From assembly GCF_002338065.1 (NCBI RefSeq), contig NZ_DDHJ01000002.1, positions 69,320 to 133,319 of the forward strand: a DNA stretch of 64,000 nucleotides, in the 5' to 3' direction. Position numbers and translations under genes: made by a program. Every line of letters begins with the position of its first letter. The stretch's first letter is position 1. Below the pieces are notes generated by a model that worked only from the letters and a program-made list of their open reading frames with translations, searched no databases and was not told the origin of the DNA. The DNA is from Pseudomonas sp. UBA1879 (GTDB lineage: Bacteria > Pseudomonadota > Gammaproteobacteria > Pseudomonadales > Pseudomonadaceae). This document shows, in pieces, positions 24,643 through 33,435 of this stretch.

Positions 24643-25482
24643 GTGATGAGTTTTTTGGTGTTGCTGTTGGCCGTGTGGATCGAGAAGTTTTCTGCGTTGC
24701 GCCAGCGTGTTCAACGGGATGCCCCTTGGCTCAATCAGCTGGGGCGGCTTGAGTCCAACCCGCGCACGGCCAAACGTCCTTGGTGGATTCTGACGTTGAC
24801 GGTGCTGCTGCCGTGCCTCGTGTTGGCGCTGCTGTTGGTCATCGTCAGCTCGGTTGCGTACGGCTGGCTGGCGTTGCCGATTCACCTGCTGGTGCTGATT
24901 TACAGCCTGGGGCGTGGCGATATCAAAGCCAACCTGGGCTCCTTCCGCGATGCCTGTCGCCGTGGGGATCAAGAAGCCGCTGTGCTGGTTGCCGATCGGG
25001 ATTTGGGTGTGCAGGCCGAGAACGAGGAAGAGCTGCTGGGCGGCGCGCAGACGTACCTTTTGTGGCAGGTCTATCAAGGGTTCTTTGCAGTCATCTTCTG
25101 GTATTTCGTCTTGGGCCCCGTTGCGGCACTGGCTTATCGGCTGCTGGCACTGGCGTCCGAGCGCGGCAGAACCGCTGCGCTGGTCGAGCGCGCCACGCAG
25201 CTGCGTCACGCCTTCGACTGGGTGCCGGTGCGTTTGCTGGCGGCGAGCTTTGCCCTTGTGGGCAATTTCATGGCGGTCAGCCGCGTCATGCTCAGCGAGC
25301 TGTTGAACTGGAACATCAGCGCGTCGGAATTGATCACCCGCGTCGGCTGCGTGGCAGGCGAAGTGCCTGCCCCGGTGGTGGGCGTCGAAGGGGTGAACAG
25401 CCTGGACGTACTCTGGGAATTGCTCATCCGAGCGGCCATTGTGTGGTACGCCGGGTTTGCGCTGTTCACGTTGTTTGTTTGA
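24643..25482 (+). CDS. ampE: Regulatory signalling modulator AmpE
   Basis: An inner-membrane protein of 279 aa encoded with ampD. It starts MSFLVLLLAVWIEKFSALRQR, has a helix at about residues 50-80 (LPCLVLALLLVIVSSVAYGW), a cytoplasmic loop rich in charge, and three more hydrophobic segments towards the C-terminus (ending ALFTLFV). The biochemical role is not settled; it belongs to the CobD/CbiB-related membrane family. The family call rests on its sequence and on the position behind ampD. Confidence 0.92.
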   Translation: MMSFLVLLLAVWIEKFSALRQRVQRDAPWLNQLGRLESNPRTAKRPWWILTLTVLLPCLVLALLLVIVSSVAYGWLALPIHLLVLIYSLGRGDIKANLGSFRDACRRGDQEAAVLVADRDLGVQAENEEELLGGAQTYLLWQVYQGFFAVIFWYFVLGPVAALAYRLLALASERGRTAALVERATQLRHAFDWVPVRLLAASFALVGNFMAVSRVMLSELLNWNISASELITRVGCVAGEVPAPVVGVEGVNSLDVLWELLIRAAIVWYAGFALFTLFV

Positions 25483-25600
25483 CTGGGTGGATGATCGAAA
25501 ACACTTTGTGAGAGGGTGGCGGGCGGGGGCAGTGCTTGTCAGTGCGCGTGCAGTCTGGGTTATGTGTCTCGCTCGCGATTAGCTTCTGGCCGAATGCCGT

Positions 25601-25686
25601 GGAAGCCGGCTTGCTGGCGAAGGCGTCAGGTCAGCCAATGCGATGCTGAATGCTCCATCGCTTTCGCCAGCAAGCCGGCTCCCACA
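25601..25686. repeat. REP pair, GCCGGCTTGCTGGCGAA family
   Basis: Arms AGCCGGCTTGCTGGCGAA (from 25604) and TTCGCCAGCAAGCCGGCT (to 25680) are perfect inverted copies with a spacer of about 40 bp, just before the surE ribosome-binding region. Confidence 0.9.
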
Positions 25687-25741
25687 AAGATCCGTACCGA
25701 CCTGTTACGTGTGCCAATACGATCAATCCAAGGAGACCCGC

Positions 25742-26518
25742 ATGTCCCATCCGCGTATCGAAAGCATCCTGATCACCAACGACGACGGCATCGACGCGCC
25801 GGGGCTGGAAGTGCTCGAAGCGGTCGCACGGGAGTTGGCCGATGACGTCTGGGTCGTCGCTCCGGAGCAGGACCAAAGCGGGATCTCCCATGCCCTCAGC
25901 CTGCATCACCCGCTGCGGGTAAAGGCCCGGGGTGACAAGCGTTTTTCGGTATCGGGCACCCCGGCTGATTGCGTTGCCATCGGCTTGCGCCAACTGATGG
26001 AAAAGCCGCCGCAACTCTTGCTGTCGGGCATCAACAAAGGCGCCAACCTAGGCGTCGAAACCATGTTCTCGGGCACCGTGGGTGCCGCAATGGCGGGCCT
26101 GCTGCTGGGGGTGCCTTCGATCGCCTTGAGCCAGTTTTTCACCCGCCGAGACGCCGTGAAATGGGGCACTGCCAGAGCCTTGGCCCCGGATGTGATTCGT
26201 CGCCTGATCAGCATGGAATGGGCAGCCGACGTGTGCCTGAACGTGAATTTCCCGGACGTTGACCCGCAAGCGGCAGGCCCGCTGCAGATCACCCGCCAGG
26301 GCATCGGTCGCATGGACGGTCTGAACATCACCCAGCGCACCGACATGCGCGAACAGGGCTACTCCTGGCTGAACATCGACCGTCACGAGCGCACCGACTT
26401 CGAAGACAGCGAAACGTATGTCGTCACCCACGGCGGGATTTCGGCCACGCCTTTACGTTTCGAGCGTACGGACCTGAATGTGATGGCGCGTCTGAAAGAC
26501 ACCCTTAAATCGCAGTAG
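25742..26518 (+). CDS. surE: SurE-family 5'/3'-nucleotidase, paralog
   Basis: A 258-aa metal-dependent nucleoside monophosphatase of the SurE family. ITNDDGIDAPGLEVL carries the metal-binding DD pair, and VAPEQDQSGISHALSLHHPL and LLSGINKGANLGVETMFSGTVGAA are the other conserved loops. AAGGAG lies 7 nt before the ATG; the open frame continues upstream but without family similarity. The usual Pseudomonas surE lies next to pcm, nlpD and rpoS and begins differently. None of those genes is near here, so this is probably a second copy of separate origin. Its substrate is unknown. Confidence 0.87.
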   Translation: MSHPRIESILITNDDGIDAPGLEVLEAVARELADDVWVVAPEQDQSGISHALSLHHPLRVKARGDKRFSVSGTPADCVAIGLRQLMEKPPQLLLSGINKGANLGVETMFSGTVGAAMAGLLLGVPSIALSQFFTRRDAVKWGTARALAPDVIRRLISMEWAADVCLNVNFPDVDPQAAGPLQITRQGIGRMDGLNITQRTDMREQGYSWLNIDRHERTDFEDSETYVVTHGGISATPLRFERTDLNVMARLKDTLKSQ

Positions 26519-26742
26519 CGCAAGGATGTGTGGGCGGGGGCGCCACTGGAATCGCCGCCGGCCATCTCCTATCCATGCGGACAGATTTGACCTGTTTACT
26601 GACGCGCGTTTTCTTGCTAGTTGTTTTTAAGTCAAGCGAAAGATGGCTTTTGGCTACTTATCTAACAACTGAATATTCTTGCTTAGTCACAAACTTTTGC
26701 TATAGCTAAAGGCCTCTCGGTTTATGTGAGCGGGGCAATGGA

Positions 26743-28167
26743 ATGTCAGTCGCAAAGAAAATGAGCGTAGGCCAGCTGACTATGTTGACGGCGGTCAACA
26801 TGTTGGGATCCGGCATTGTGTTATTGCCCACCAAACTCGCTGAAGTGGGCGGCATTTCCATCCTCTCCTGGCTGATCACGGCCACCGGCTCACTGGCGCT
26901 GGCTTACGCATTCGCCCGCTGCGGCATGCTTAGCCGCAAGACCGGCGGCATGGGCGGTTACGCCGAATACACGTTCGGCAAATCAGGGAACTACATCACA
27001 AATTACACTTATGGCTTGTCGTTATTGATCGCCAACGTAGCGATCAGTATTACGGCGGTGGGGTATATCCAGACGCTGTTCGATATAAAACTCGGCTCGC
27101 TGCAAGTGGGTCTCGCGACCATCGCACTGTTGTGGATTACCACCTTTGCCAACTTCGGGGGTGCAAGTATTACCGGCAAGATTGGCGCGGTCACGGTGTG
27201 GGGCGTAATTGCGCCGGTGGTGCTGGTTTCGACCATCGGCTGGTTCTGGTTCGACAGCAGCGTCTACGTGGCTGGCTGGAATCCCCACGACAAAACCTGG
27301 TACGAAGCCGCAGGCGCGTCGGTGGCGATCACACTGTGGGCGTTCCTCGGGCTGGAGTCGGCGTGCGCCAACGGTGACGCCGTCGAGAACCCCGAGAAGA
27401 ACGTGCCCATCGCCGTGCTGGGCGGAACGCTAGGCGCGGCAGTGATCTACATCGTGTCCACCAACGTCATCGCGGGCATCGTCGACAATGCTGAACTCGT
27501 CTCGTCGACGGCGCCCTTTGGGCTGGTGTTCGCCAAGATGTTCAATCCCCTGATCGGCAACGTGGTCATGGGCCTCATGGTCCTGGCGTGCATTGGTTCG
27601 CTGCTGGGCTGGCAATTCACCGTCGCGCAAGTGTTCAAGAGTTCGGCAGACACAGGCTATTTCCTGCCGATCTTCGCGAAGGCTAATAAGCATGGCGTGC
27701 CGATCATCAGCATGTTGATCTTGTTGGCCCTGCAGACGGCCATGGCGCTGCTGACCATCAGCCCCGACCTGGCCAAACAATTCGACACTCTGGTGAATCT
27801 TGCAGTAGTAACGAATCTGGTGCCGTACATCCTGTCCATGGCCACGCTGATGACCCTGCAAAAAGTCTCCAACGTGCCCGCCAACAAAGCACTTATCACC
27901 AACATCGTTGCCTACATCGCTGCGGCTTACAGTTATCTGGCGCTCTACAGCTCCGGTGAGCAGGCGTTAATGCTTGGCGGCGTGGCGACCATCGTCGGCT
28001 ACACGCTGTTCGGCTTCGTCAATACCCGGCTGATCAAACTGGAGGCGCTGAACAACAGCGTGCCGACCCAAACCGTGTCGGCGCAGCACATCGTTGGCGA
28101 GCCGATTCCGGTGAACAACCTGCCCCTTGGCAAGGCGAATCAGGCCACATTGGAGACTCAACCATGA
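26743..28167 (+). CDS. potE: PotE-type amino acid/polyamine antiporter
   Basis: A 474-aa inner-membrane antiporter of the APC superfamily with about 12 helices. Long stretches read like Escherichia coli PotE: MLGSGIVLLPTKLAEVG, TGGMGGYAEYTFGKSGNYI, ITLWAFLGLESACANGDAV, NPEKNVPIAVLGGTLGAAVI and WQFTVAQVFKSSADTGYF. PotE exchanges external ornithine for putrescine. The C-terminal tail is longer than in PotE by about 30 residues. Its stop overlaps the decarboxylase start by 4 nt (ATGA), so transporter and enzyme are made together. The actual amino acid exchanged should follow the decarboxylase, which looks AdiA-like. Confidence 0.87.
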   Translation: MSVAKKMSVGQLTMLTAVNMLGSGIVLLPTKLAEVGGISILSWLITATGSLALAYAFARCGMLSRKTGGMGGYAEYTFGKSGNYITNYTYGLSLLIANVAISITAVGYIQTLFDIKLGSLQVGLATIALLWITTFANFGGASITGKIGAVTVWGVIAPVVLVSTIGWFWFDSSVYVAGWNPHDKTWYEAAGASVAITLWAFLGLESACANGDAVENPEKNVPIAVLGGTLGAAVIYIVSTNVIAGIVDNAELVSSTAPFGLVFAKMFNPLIGNVVMGLMVLACIGSLLGWQFTVAQVFKSSADTGYFLPIFAKANKHGVPIISMLILLALQTAMALLTISPDLAKQFDTLVNLAVVTNLVPYILSMATLMTLQKVSNVPANKALITNIVAYIAAAYSYLALYSSGEQALMLGGVATIVGYTLFGFVNTRLIKLEALNNSVPTQTVSAQHIVGEPIPVNNLPLGKANQATLETQP

Positions 28168-30449
28168 CGGAATACAGACACCTGCTCGGCATGCTGGCAC
28201 TTTTGGTGACCAAGCAGCCCGACAAACGCAGCGTGTTCGGCAGGGCCTTGATCCAGCTGATCAGCGATGTCGAGGAGCGCTCCATCAGCGTGCTGACCTC
28301 CGAAAGCCTGAGCGACGCCAAATCCATCCTCAGCACCGATCCCGCGATTCAATGCGTGCTGCTGAGCTGGGAAATGGACGACAGCCCGGATCACCAGGAA
28401 TGCATCGACCTGCTCACCACGCTGCGCGAGCGCAATACCCGCGTGCCGGTGTTCTTGATCAGCGACCGCAGCACGGCGTCGAGCGTGCCGTTGATCGTGA
28501 TGCAGCATGCCGACGACTTCATTTGGCTGCCGGAAGACACCAGTCGTTTCTTGAGCGGGCGGATCATGGCCGCCATCGAGCGCTATCGTCAGGCCGTCTT
28601 GCCACCGATGTTTGGCGCGTTGCTCAAGTTCGCCCGCAGCTACGAATATTCCTGGCACACGCCGGGTCATGCCGGCGGCACGGCATTTTTGAAGAGCACC
28701 GCAGGCCGCGCGTTTTATGAGTTTTTCGGGGAAAACCTGCTGCGCTCCGACCTGTCGATTTCGGTTGGCGAACTGGGTTCGTTGCTCGACCACAGCGGCC
28801 CCATCGGCCAGGGCGAACGCTACGCGGCCAAGGTCTTTGGGGCCCACCGCACGTACTACGTGACGAATGGCTCGTCGATGTCCAACCGCGTAATTCTGAT
28901 GGCCAGCGTCACCCGCGATCAGATCGCCCTGTGTGACCGCAACTGTCACAAGTCCGCCGAGCACGCGATGACCCTGTCCGGTGCGATCCCGACGTACCTG
29001 GTGCCGACCCGCAACCGCTTCGGCATCATCGGCCCGATTCTGCCGCAGACCTTGAGCGCCGAGGGCGTGAAGGCGGCCATTGCCAATAACCCGCTGGTGA
29101 CGAACCACATCGACCCGACGCCGGTGCACGCCATCGTCACCAACTCCACTTATGACGGCCTGACCTACAACGTCACCCGCGTCGAAGAACTGTTGGGGCA
29201 GAGCGTCGATCGGCTGCACTTCGACGAGGCCTGGTACGGCTACGCGCGGTTCAATCCACTGTACAAAGACCGCTTTGCGATGCATGGCAATCCGGACGAT
29301 CACGACCCGTCCAAGCCGACCGTGTTCGCCACGCAATCGACCCACAAGCTGCTGGCGGCGCTGTCTCAGGCATCGATGATTCATGTGCGCAACGGGCGAA
29401 ACCCGATCCCCCATGGGCGCTTCAACGAGTCGTACATGATGCACGCCTCGACCTCGCCCAATTACGCGATCATGGCCTCGTGCGACGTCAGCTCGGCCAT
29501 GATGGAAGCCCCGAGCGGGCAGATTCTGACCAACGAATCCATCGAAGAAGCCATCGCGTTTCGGCAGGTGATTTCACGCATGCAGAGCGACATGCTCAGC
29601 AACGATGACTGGTTCTTCTCCTGTTGGCAGCCGCCGACGGTGCCGGTCGGCGAAACGTCGATTCCGTTTCACGAAGTCGACCCGCTCACGCTCAAGACAG
29701 ACCCCAATTGCTGGGTCTTGCACCCTAATGAGGTGTGGCACGGCTTCGGCGATATCGAAGACGGCTACTGCATGCTCGATCCGATCAAAGTGTCGATTCT
29801 CAGCCCAGGCGTGGGCGATGACGGCAACCTGCTCGACTTCGGGATTCCCGCCTGTGTACTCAGCGCCTACCTCGGGCGACAGGGAATCGTGGTCGAGAAA
29901 ACCACTGATTTCACCATTCTCTTTCTGTTCTCCATCGGCATCACCAAAGGCAAGTGGGGCACGCTGGTCAATGCGCTGTTGGACTTCAAACGCGACTACG
30001 ACAGCAACCTCGAACTGGAGCTGTGCCTCCCTGACCTGCTGACCGCCAATCAGCAGCGCTATGCGGGCATGGGACTGAAGGACTTGTCCGAAGAAATCTT
30101 CGCGGCCATGAAAAAGAACAAAACCACGGCGGCCATGGCGAAGGCGTTCGGTACGCTGCCCAAGGCGGAATTCAGCCCGGTCGAGGCCTACGAAAAACTG
30201 GTCAGAAACGAAGTGGAGCAGGTGACGCTGGAAGCCGCTGCTGGCCGCATCGCCGCGACTGGCATCGTGCCCTATCCGCCAGGCATTCCACTGCTGATGC
30301 CGGGCGAACACGTGGGCGCCTCCGATGGCGCCGTGCTGAACTATCTCAAGGCGCTGGAGAGCTTCGACACCTCATTCCCGGGCTTCACCCACGACACCCA
30401 CGGCATCGAGAACGAGGCCGGTGTTTATCGGTTGTTGGTGTTGAAATAG
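28164..30449 (+). CDS. PLP-dependent Orn/Lys/Arg decarboxylase, AdiA-like
   Basis: A 761-aa fold-III decarboxylase with the N-terminal wing domain (about 1-140), the PLP core and a C-terminal domain. The PLP lysine is in QSTHKLLAALSQASMIHV; HFDEAWYGYARFNPLY and NCHKSAEHAMTLSGA are active-site segments. In these stretches it reads more like Escherichia coli AdiA (arginine to agmatine) than like LdcA, CadA or SpeF. The AdiA motif HSTHKLL has Gln here instead of the first His. It is coupled to a PotE-type antiporter. The enzyme may serve acid resistance or polyamine supply; arginine, ornithine and lysine are all possible substrates, arginine the best guess. Confidence 0.82.
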   Translation: MTEYRHLLGMLALLVTKQPDKRSVFGRALIQLISDVEERSISVLTSESLSDAKSILSTDPAIQCVLLSWEMDDSPDHQECIDLLTTLRERNTRVPVFLISDRSTASSVPLIVMQHADDFIWLPEDTSRFLSGRIMAAIERYRQAVLPPMFGALLKFARSYEYSWHTPGHAGGTAFLKSTAGRAFYEFFGENLLRSDLSISVGELGSLLDHSGPIGQGERYAAKVFGAHRTYYVTNGSSMSNRVILMASVTRDQIALCDRNCHKSAEHAMTLSGAIPTYLVPTRNRFGIIGPILPQTLSAEGVKAAIANNPLVTNHIDPTPVHAIVTNSTYDGLTYNVTRVEELLGQSVDRLHFDEAWYGYARFNPLYKDRFAMHGNPDDHDPSKPTVFATQSTHKLLAALSQASMIHVRNGRNPIPHGRFNESYMMHASTSPNYAIMASCDVSSAMMEAPSGQILTNESIEEAIAFRQVISRMQSDMLSNDDWFFSCWQPPTVPVGETSIPFHEVDPLTLKTDPNCWVLHPNEVWHGFGDIEDGYCMLDPIKVSILSPGVGDDGNLLDFGIPACVLSAYLGRQGIVVEKTTDFTILFLFSIGITKGKWGTLVNALLDFKRDYDSNLELELCLPDLLTANQQRYAGMGLKDLSEEIFAAMKKNKTTAAMAKAFGTLPKAEFSPVEAYEKLVRNEVEQVTLEAAAGRIAATGIVPYPPGIPLLMPGEHVGASDGAVLNYLKALESFDTSFPGFTHDTHGIENEAGVYRLLVLK

Positions 30450-30501
30450 GTCCAGCCAGACACGGCCTTTTTCTGGACCTCGGGTAACGCCTGCGACCTA
30501 T

Positions 30502-30590
30502 GGGGGTGAGCTTGCTCACGATGAGACCGGTACGTCTGGCGTCTTTGGTGACGGATACTCACCTTTCGTGAGCACGCTGACTCCCACAAT
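30502..30590. repeat. REP pair, GTGAGCTTGCTCGC family, diverged
   Basis: Arms GGTGAGCTTGCTCACGA (from 30505) and TTTCGTGAGCACGCTGAC (to 30581) are inverted copies with several changes relative to the pairs at 8138 and 23887. Confidence 0.75.
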
Positions 30591-30613
30591 AGATGTGCTG
30601 TGGTGCGGCTATC

Positions 30614-30886
30614 TCAATTGCTCTGAATCTTCTGCAGCGCCTGCTGCGTCAGCGCGACACACTCCCGGGCGCCGTCGTCGTTGTGCCGCGCAAGAGCCGA
30701 TTCAGCGCGGTGGACGGTGGTGTCGACGTCGCTCTTGATGGCATCGCTCAGGTTAGGCCTGGCGACTTTCGCATCTCGAACTTTGCTCAGATTCATTTGG
30801 CACTGGCTGTTGTCGTCGTTAGCAGACGCCGCGAAGGGCAGGGCGAATGCAGTCAGGAGCAGGCCGGTGAGCAGCGCGTGTTTCAT
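30614..30886 (-). CDS. Small periplasmic protein, paralog of the one at 49850-50140
   Basis: A 90-aa predicted secreted protein. The start at 30886 gives a clear signal peptide (MKHALLTGLLLTAFALPFAASA, cleaved after ASA). The mature part is helical and charged, with two cysteines (SQCQMNL and ARECVALTQQAL) that could form a disulfide. The protein at 49850-50140 has the same layout: LTGL-LTA signal, C-x2-NL, KDA, and C-(I/V)-x-LT. I know no function for the family. It stands alone behind a REP pair. Confidence 0.72.
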   Translation of the reverse strand: MKHALLTGLLLTAFALPFAASANDDNSQCQMNLSKVRDAKVARPNLSDAIKSDVDTTVHRAESALARHNDDGARECVALTQQALQKIQSN

Positions 30887-31100
30887 GGTGTTTTCCGCAC
30901 AAGGGTAGGAAGGAGGTTCGTGATCGGTACGAACCTGCTGCATAAGACAGCGGATTTCAGATTTCTACCAGATGGCCAAACGCTTTAAGCGCTCAACTCC
31001 CATGACTTCCCGCTGGACGGCAGGCACTGCGCCACGATATCGCGCCCGGATGGGTATTAAGGGAAAGAGGGAGGGGAGGGAGCTGCAGGGACTTAAAGCA

Positions 31101-31163
31101 ACAGGCCATTGACGGGGACGGCGTCGAGCGGCGGCTCGATACCCATCGGCGTCAATGGCCTGT
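31101..31163. repeat. Nested inverted repeat downstream of the 31166-31447 gene
   Basis: ACAGGCCATTGACG (31101-31114) and CGTCAATGGCCTGT (31150-31163) pair perfectly over 14 bp. Between them TCGAG and CTCGA (31123-31138) form an inner 5-bp hairpin. There is no T run on either side, so it is not a standard terminator; it could be a structured 3' end. Confidence 0.8.
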
Positions 31164-31165
31164 GA

Positions 31166-31447
31166 TCACAAACTGCGCGACTGAACGTGCGGACGATTCC
31201 GCTTGGGCGGCCGCGCGGCTTCGATTTCCAGTAGGTGGGTGTTCAACACATCCGTCAGAAAACGAAATTGATCGTTGAAGCCCACCACTTCATTACTGAA
31301 GTGGTTTTCCGCCGCCGGCATCATGAAGCCATCGAATCGAACGTCTTCGACCAAACCGTGGCGATCTTTACGGGTGATGACATGTTGTGAGTAGTAGTTC
31401 TTGCCGAATGTCGGAAAACTCACGTGCAAGGTCACGTCTCGGGTCAT
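31166..31447 (-). CDS. Hypothetical protein
   Basis: A 93-aa soluble protein that I do not recognise. GGAG lies 9 nt before the ATG, which supports it as a real gene. The sequence is mixed beta/helix in appearance (MTRDVTLHVSFPTFGKNYYS, then RHGLVEDVRFDGF) with a basic C-terminus (RPPKRNRPHVQSRSL). There is no signal peptide, cysteine pair or transmembrane segment. The stop lies 2 nt from a perfect nested inverted repeat. Confidence 0.62.
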   Translation of the reverse strand: MTRDVTLHVSFPTFGKNYYSQHVITRKDRHGLVEDVRFDGFMMPAAENHFSNEVVGFNDQFRFLTDVLNTHLLEIEAARPPKRNRPHVQSRSL

Positions 31448-31514
31448 GTCGATTACTCCGCATCAAACTGAACATCGAAGGTAAAAGCTGCTGATAAGTG
31501 TCAGCTACTGGGCC

Positions 31515-31652
31515 TCAATGGGCCGGTGCCATCACACGATTGGCCTTTTCGTCCGCCGTGTTTTCCACGGATTCCAGCGCGAAAAGTTTGAGGGCGACGA
31601 CGTAGCTGGTAAGCGACGTAAGCGTCAGGCAAGTCAGAAGATGAATCACCAT
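31515..31652 (-). CDS. Small hydrophobic protein, 45 aa
   Basis: A short open frame with a full-consensus ribosome-binding site: AAGGAGG followed by 9 nt and ATG. The product starts MVIHLLTCLTLTSLTSYVVA, one hydrophobic helix, then a charged tail (LESVENTADEKANRV). It resembles many single-pass small membrane proteins in size and layout. No family recognised. It is in the 430-bp stretch between the 31166-31447 gene and sotB; the rest of that stretch (31653-31879) shows no gene. Confidence 0.5.
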   Translation of the reverse strand: MVIHLLTCLTLTSLTSYVVALKLFALESVENTADEKANRVMAPAH

Positions 31653-31879
31653 GTTTCTTGCCCTCCTTCGTGTGTGGGTGTGAGGGCGATGTTACGCCCC
31701 TCAGCGTTGAGCGAAAGGCAATCGCGGAAATGTTGGTTATCGATAGGAATGATGGTTGGCGAAGGAACTTGGTTTGAAGCTAACCCTGTGGGACCAGTCG
31801 AAGGTTACGACGGCCGCGATGCGCCATGTCTGACGCACCGCATTCACTTATCTGCAGCTGCTCGCCGCTTAATGGACAC

Positions 31880-33058
31880 TCAGGCGCGAATGGTCTCGCC
31901 ATAGCGATAGGTCGCAACACAGGCCAGCGCCAGGCCGCTGAATGCGACGAGGCCGCCGACCAGGCCGATATTGGCGATGCCCAGCTGACTGATCACCATG
32001 CTGCCCAGCAACGCGCCGCCGCCGATGCCGATGTTGTAGATGCCCGAATGAAGCGACATCGCGACGTCTGTGGCATCCGGCGCCATGGCCAATACCTTGG
32101 CCTGCATGACCAGACCGAAGCACATGATCGCCATGCCCCAGATCACGCTCAGCGCCGCGATCCACGAGGCCTTGCCCGACAACGGTAGCAATAGCACCAG
32201 ACACAACGCCAGCGCGCCAATGGCGGTAATCAGCAGCCCGCGTGGATAGCGATTGTTGTAACGGCTGAACACGATCGAACCCAGAACACCTGCGCCGCCA
32301 AACAACAAGAGGACGATGGTGACCATGTCGCCATCCATTTTCCCGACCAGTTGTGCGAACGGTTCGATGTAGCTGTAGGCCGTGAACTGCGCGGTGATCA
32401 CCAGCGCCGTCAGCACATACAGCGACACCAGCGCCGGACGTTTGAACAGCATTGGCAGACTGCGCAGCGACCCGGAGTTCTGGCTCGGCAGCAGCGGCAG
32501 CGATTTCATCAACGCCAGCACCGTCACCGCTGCTGCCCCGCCGATGGCCAGGAACGTCGAGCGCCAGCCCAGCGCCTCGCCCAACACACGCCCCAGCGGA
32601 ATGCCCAACACCATCGCCAGCGACGTGCCGGTTGCCAGCAGCCCCAGTGCCTGAACCTGCTTGCCCGCAGGCGCTACCCGAACGGCCAGCGATGCCGTGA
32701 TCGACCAAAACACCGCGTGGGCCAACGCGATACCGACACGACTGACCAGCAACATTCCGAAACTCGACGCCACGCTCGACATCACGTGACTGGCGATGAA
32801 CAGCATGAACACGAACATCAGCAACTTGCGCCGCTCGATGTTACGGGTCATCAGCATCATCGGCAGCGACATCAACGACACGATCCACGCGTACACCGTC
32901 AACATCAGCCCGACCTGCGCAGTCGTCATGTCAAAGCTGTGGCCAATGGCGCTCAGCAACCCGACCGGCACAAACTCCGTGGTATTGAAAATGAAAGCCG
33001 CGAGGGCCAGCGCAACCACGCTGAGCCAACTACCTGTGCGCGCATCGGTGGTGTTCAT
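31880..33058 (-). CDS. sotB: Sugar efflux transporter, MFS (SotB)
   Basis: A 392-aa 12-helix major facilitator. It matches Escherichia coli SotB (YdeA) closely in AAFIFNTTEFVPVGLLS, GLMLTVYAWIVSLMSLPMML, AHAVFWSITASLAVR and LAMAPDATDVAMSLHSGI. SotB exports arabinose and similar sugars and some glycosides; the substrate here is unproven. The start at 33058 is preferred since the homolog begins with a short polar leader before WLSVVALALAAFIF; a further ATG lies seven codons upstream. Confidence 0.9.
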   Translation of the reverse strand: MNTTDARTGSWLSVVALALAAFIFNTTEFVPVGLLSAIGHSFDMTTAQVGLMLTVYAWIVSLMSLPMMLMTRNIERRKLLMFVFMLFIASHVMSSVASSFGMLLVSRVGIALAHAVFWSITASLAVRVAPAGKQVQALGLLATGTSLAMVLGIPLGRVLGEALGWRSTFLAIGGAAAVTVLALMKSLPLLPSQNSGSLRSLPMLFKRPALVSLYVLTALVITAQFTAYSYIEPFAQLVGKMDGDMVTIVLLLFGGAGVLGSIVFSRYNNRYPRGLLITAIGALALCLVLLLPLSGKASWIAALSVIWGMAIMCFGLVMQAKVLAMAPDATDVAMSLHSGIYNIGIGGGALLGSMVISQLGIANIGLVGGLVAFSGLALACVATYRYGETIRA

Positions 33059-33079
33059 GAAAGGACGCATCAGCCTCAA

Positions 33080-33435
33080 AGGAAAAATCCGACAACAAAG
33101 CCGCCGTTCTCACACAAAAAACTGACAAACAAAAACGCCGCACAGGGTGGAAAACCGAGGCGGTGCGTGCAGTCAGGAAAATATTATGGGTATGGGAGGG
33201 GGCGACCAGATGAGGCGAAGTCTACGCGGTTGTTAACGTTGTCACAATGTGTGTCGGGTGCGTCAGAGTGCCTCAAGCGTGGGGTATCCCAGTTGGTTTC
33301 CCGGAACAGGACAGCGAAGCCCAACGTCCAAACGACCTTGAGCGCCCGACCGCCCGTTGGATATGCGAACACGTGGAGCGTCAGAAGCCTGATGGTGGTT
33401 GCGTGGGAAACCATCCACAGCGCTGACGGGCATTT
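33080..33435. other. 356-bp gap without a supported gene
   Basis: The only sizeable frame is 33184-33414 on the minus strand (76 codons, including FAVLFRETNWDTPRL). It has no ribosome-binding site I can see. I have the impression of similar sequence recurring in Pseudomonas genomes but cannot confirm it, so I do not call it a gene. Confidence 0.4.

Noticed and set aside
28158..29444. 428-codon open frame antisense to the decarboxylase
   Set aside because: The plus strand encodes a complete PLP decarboxylase with intact motifs; the antisense product has no recognisable domain.
33184..33414. Possible 76-aa minus-strand protein
   Set aside because: No ribosome-binding site is visible and no family could be confirmed; recorded as an unresolved gap.
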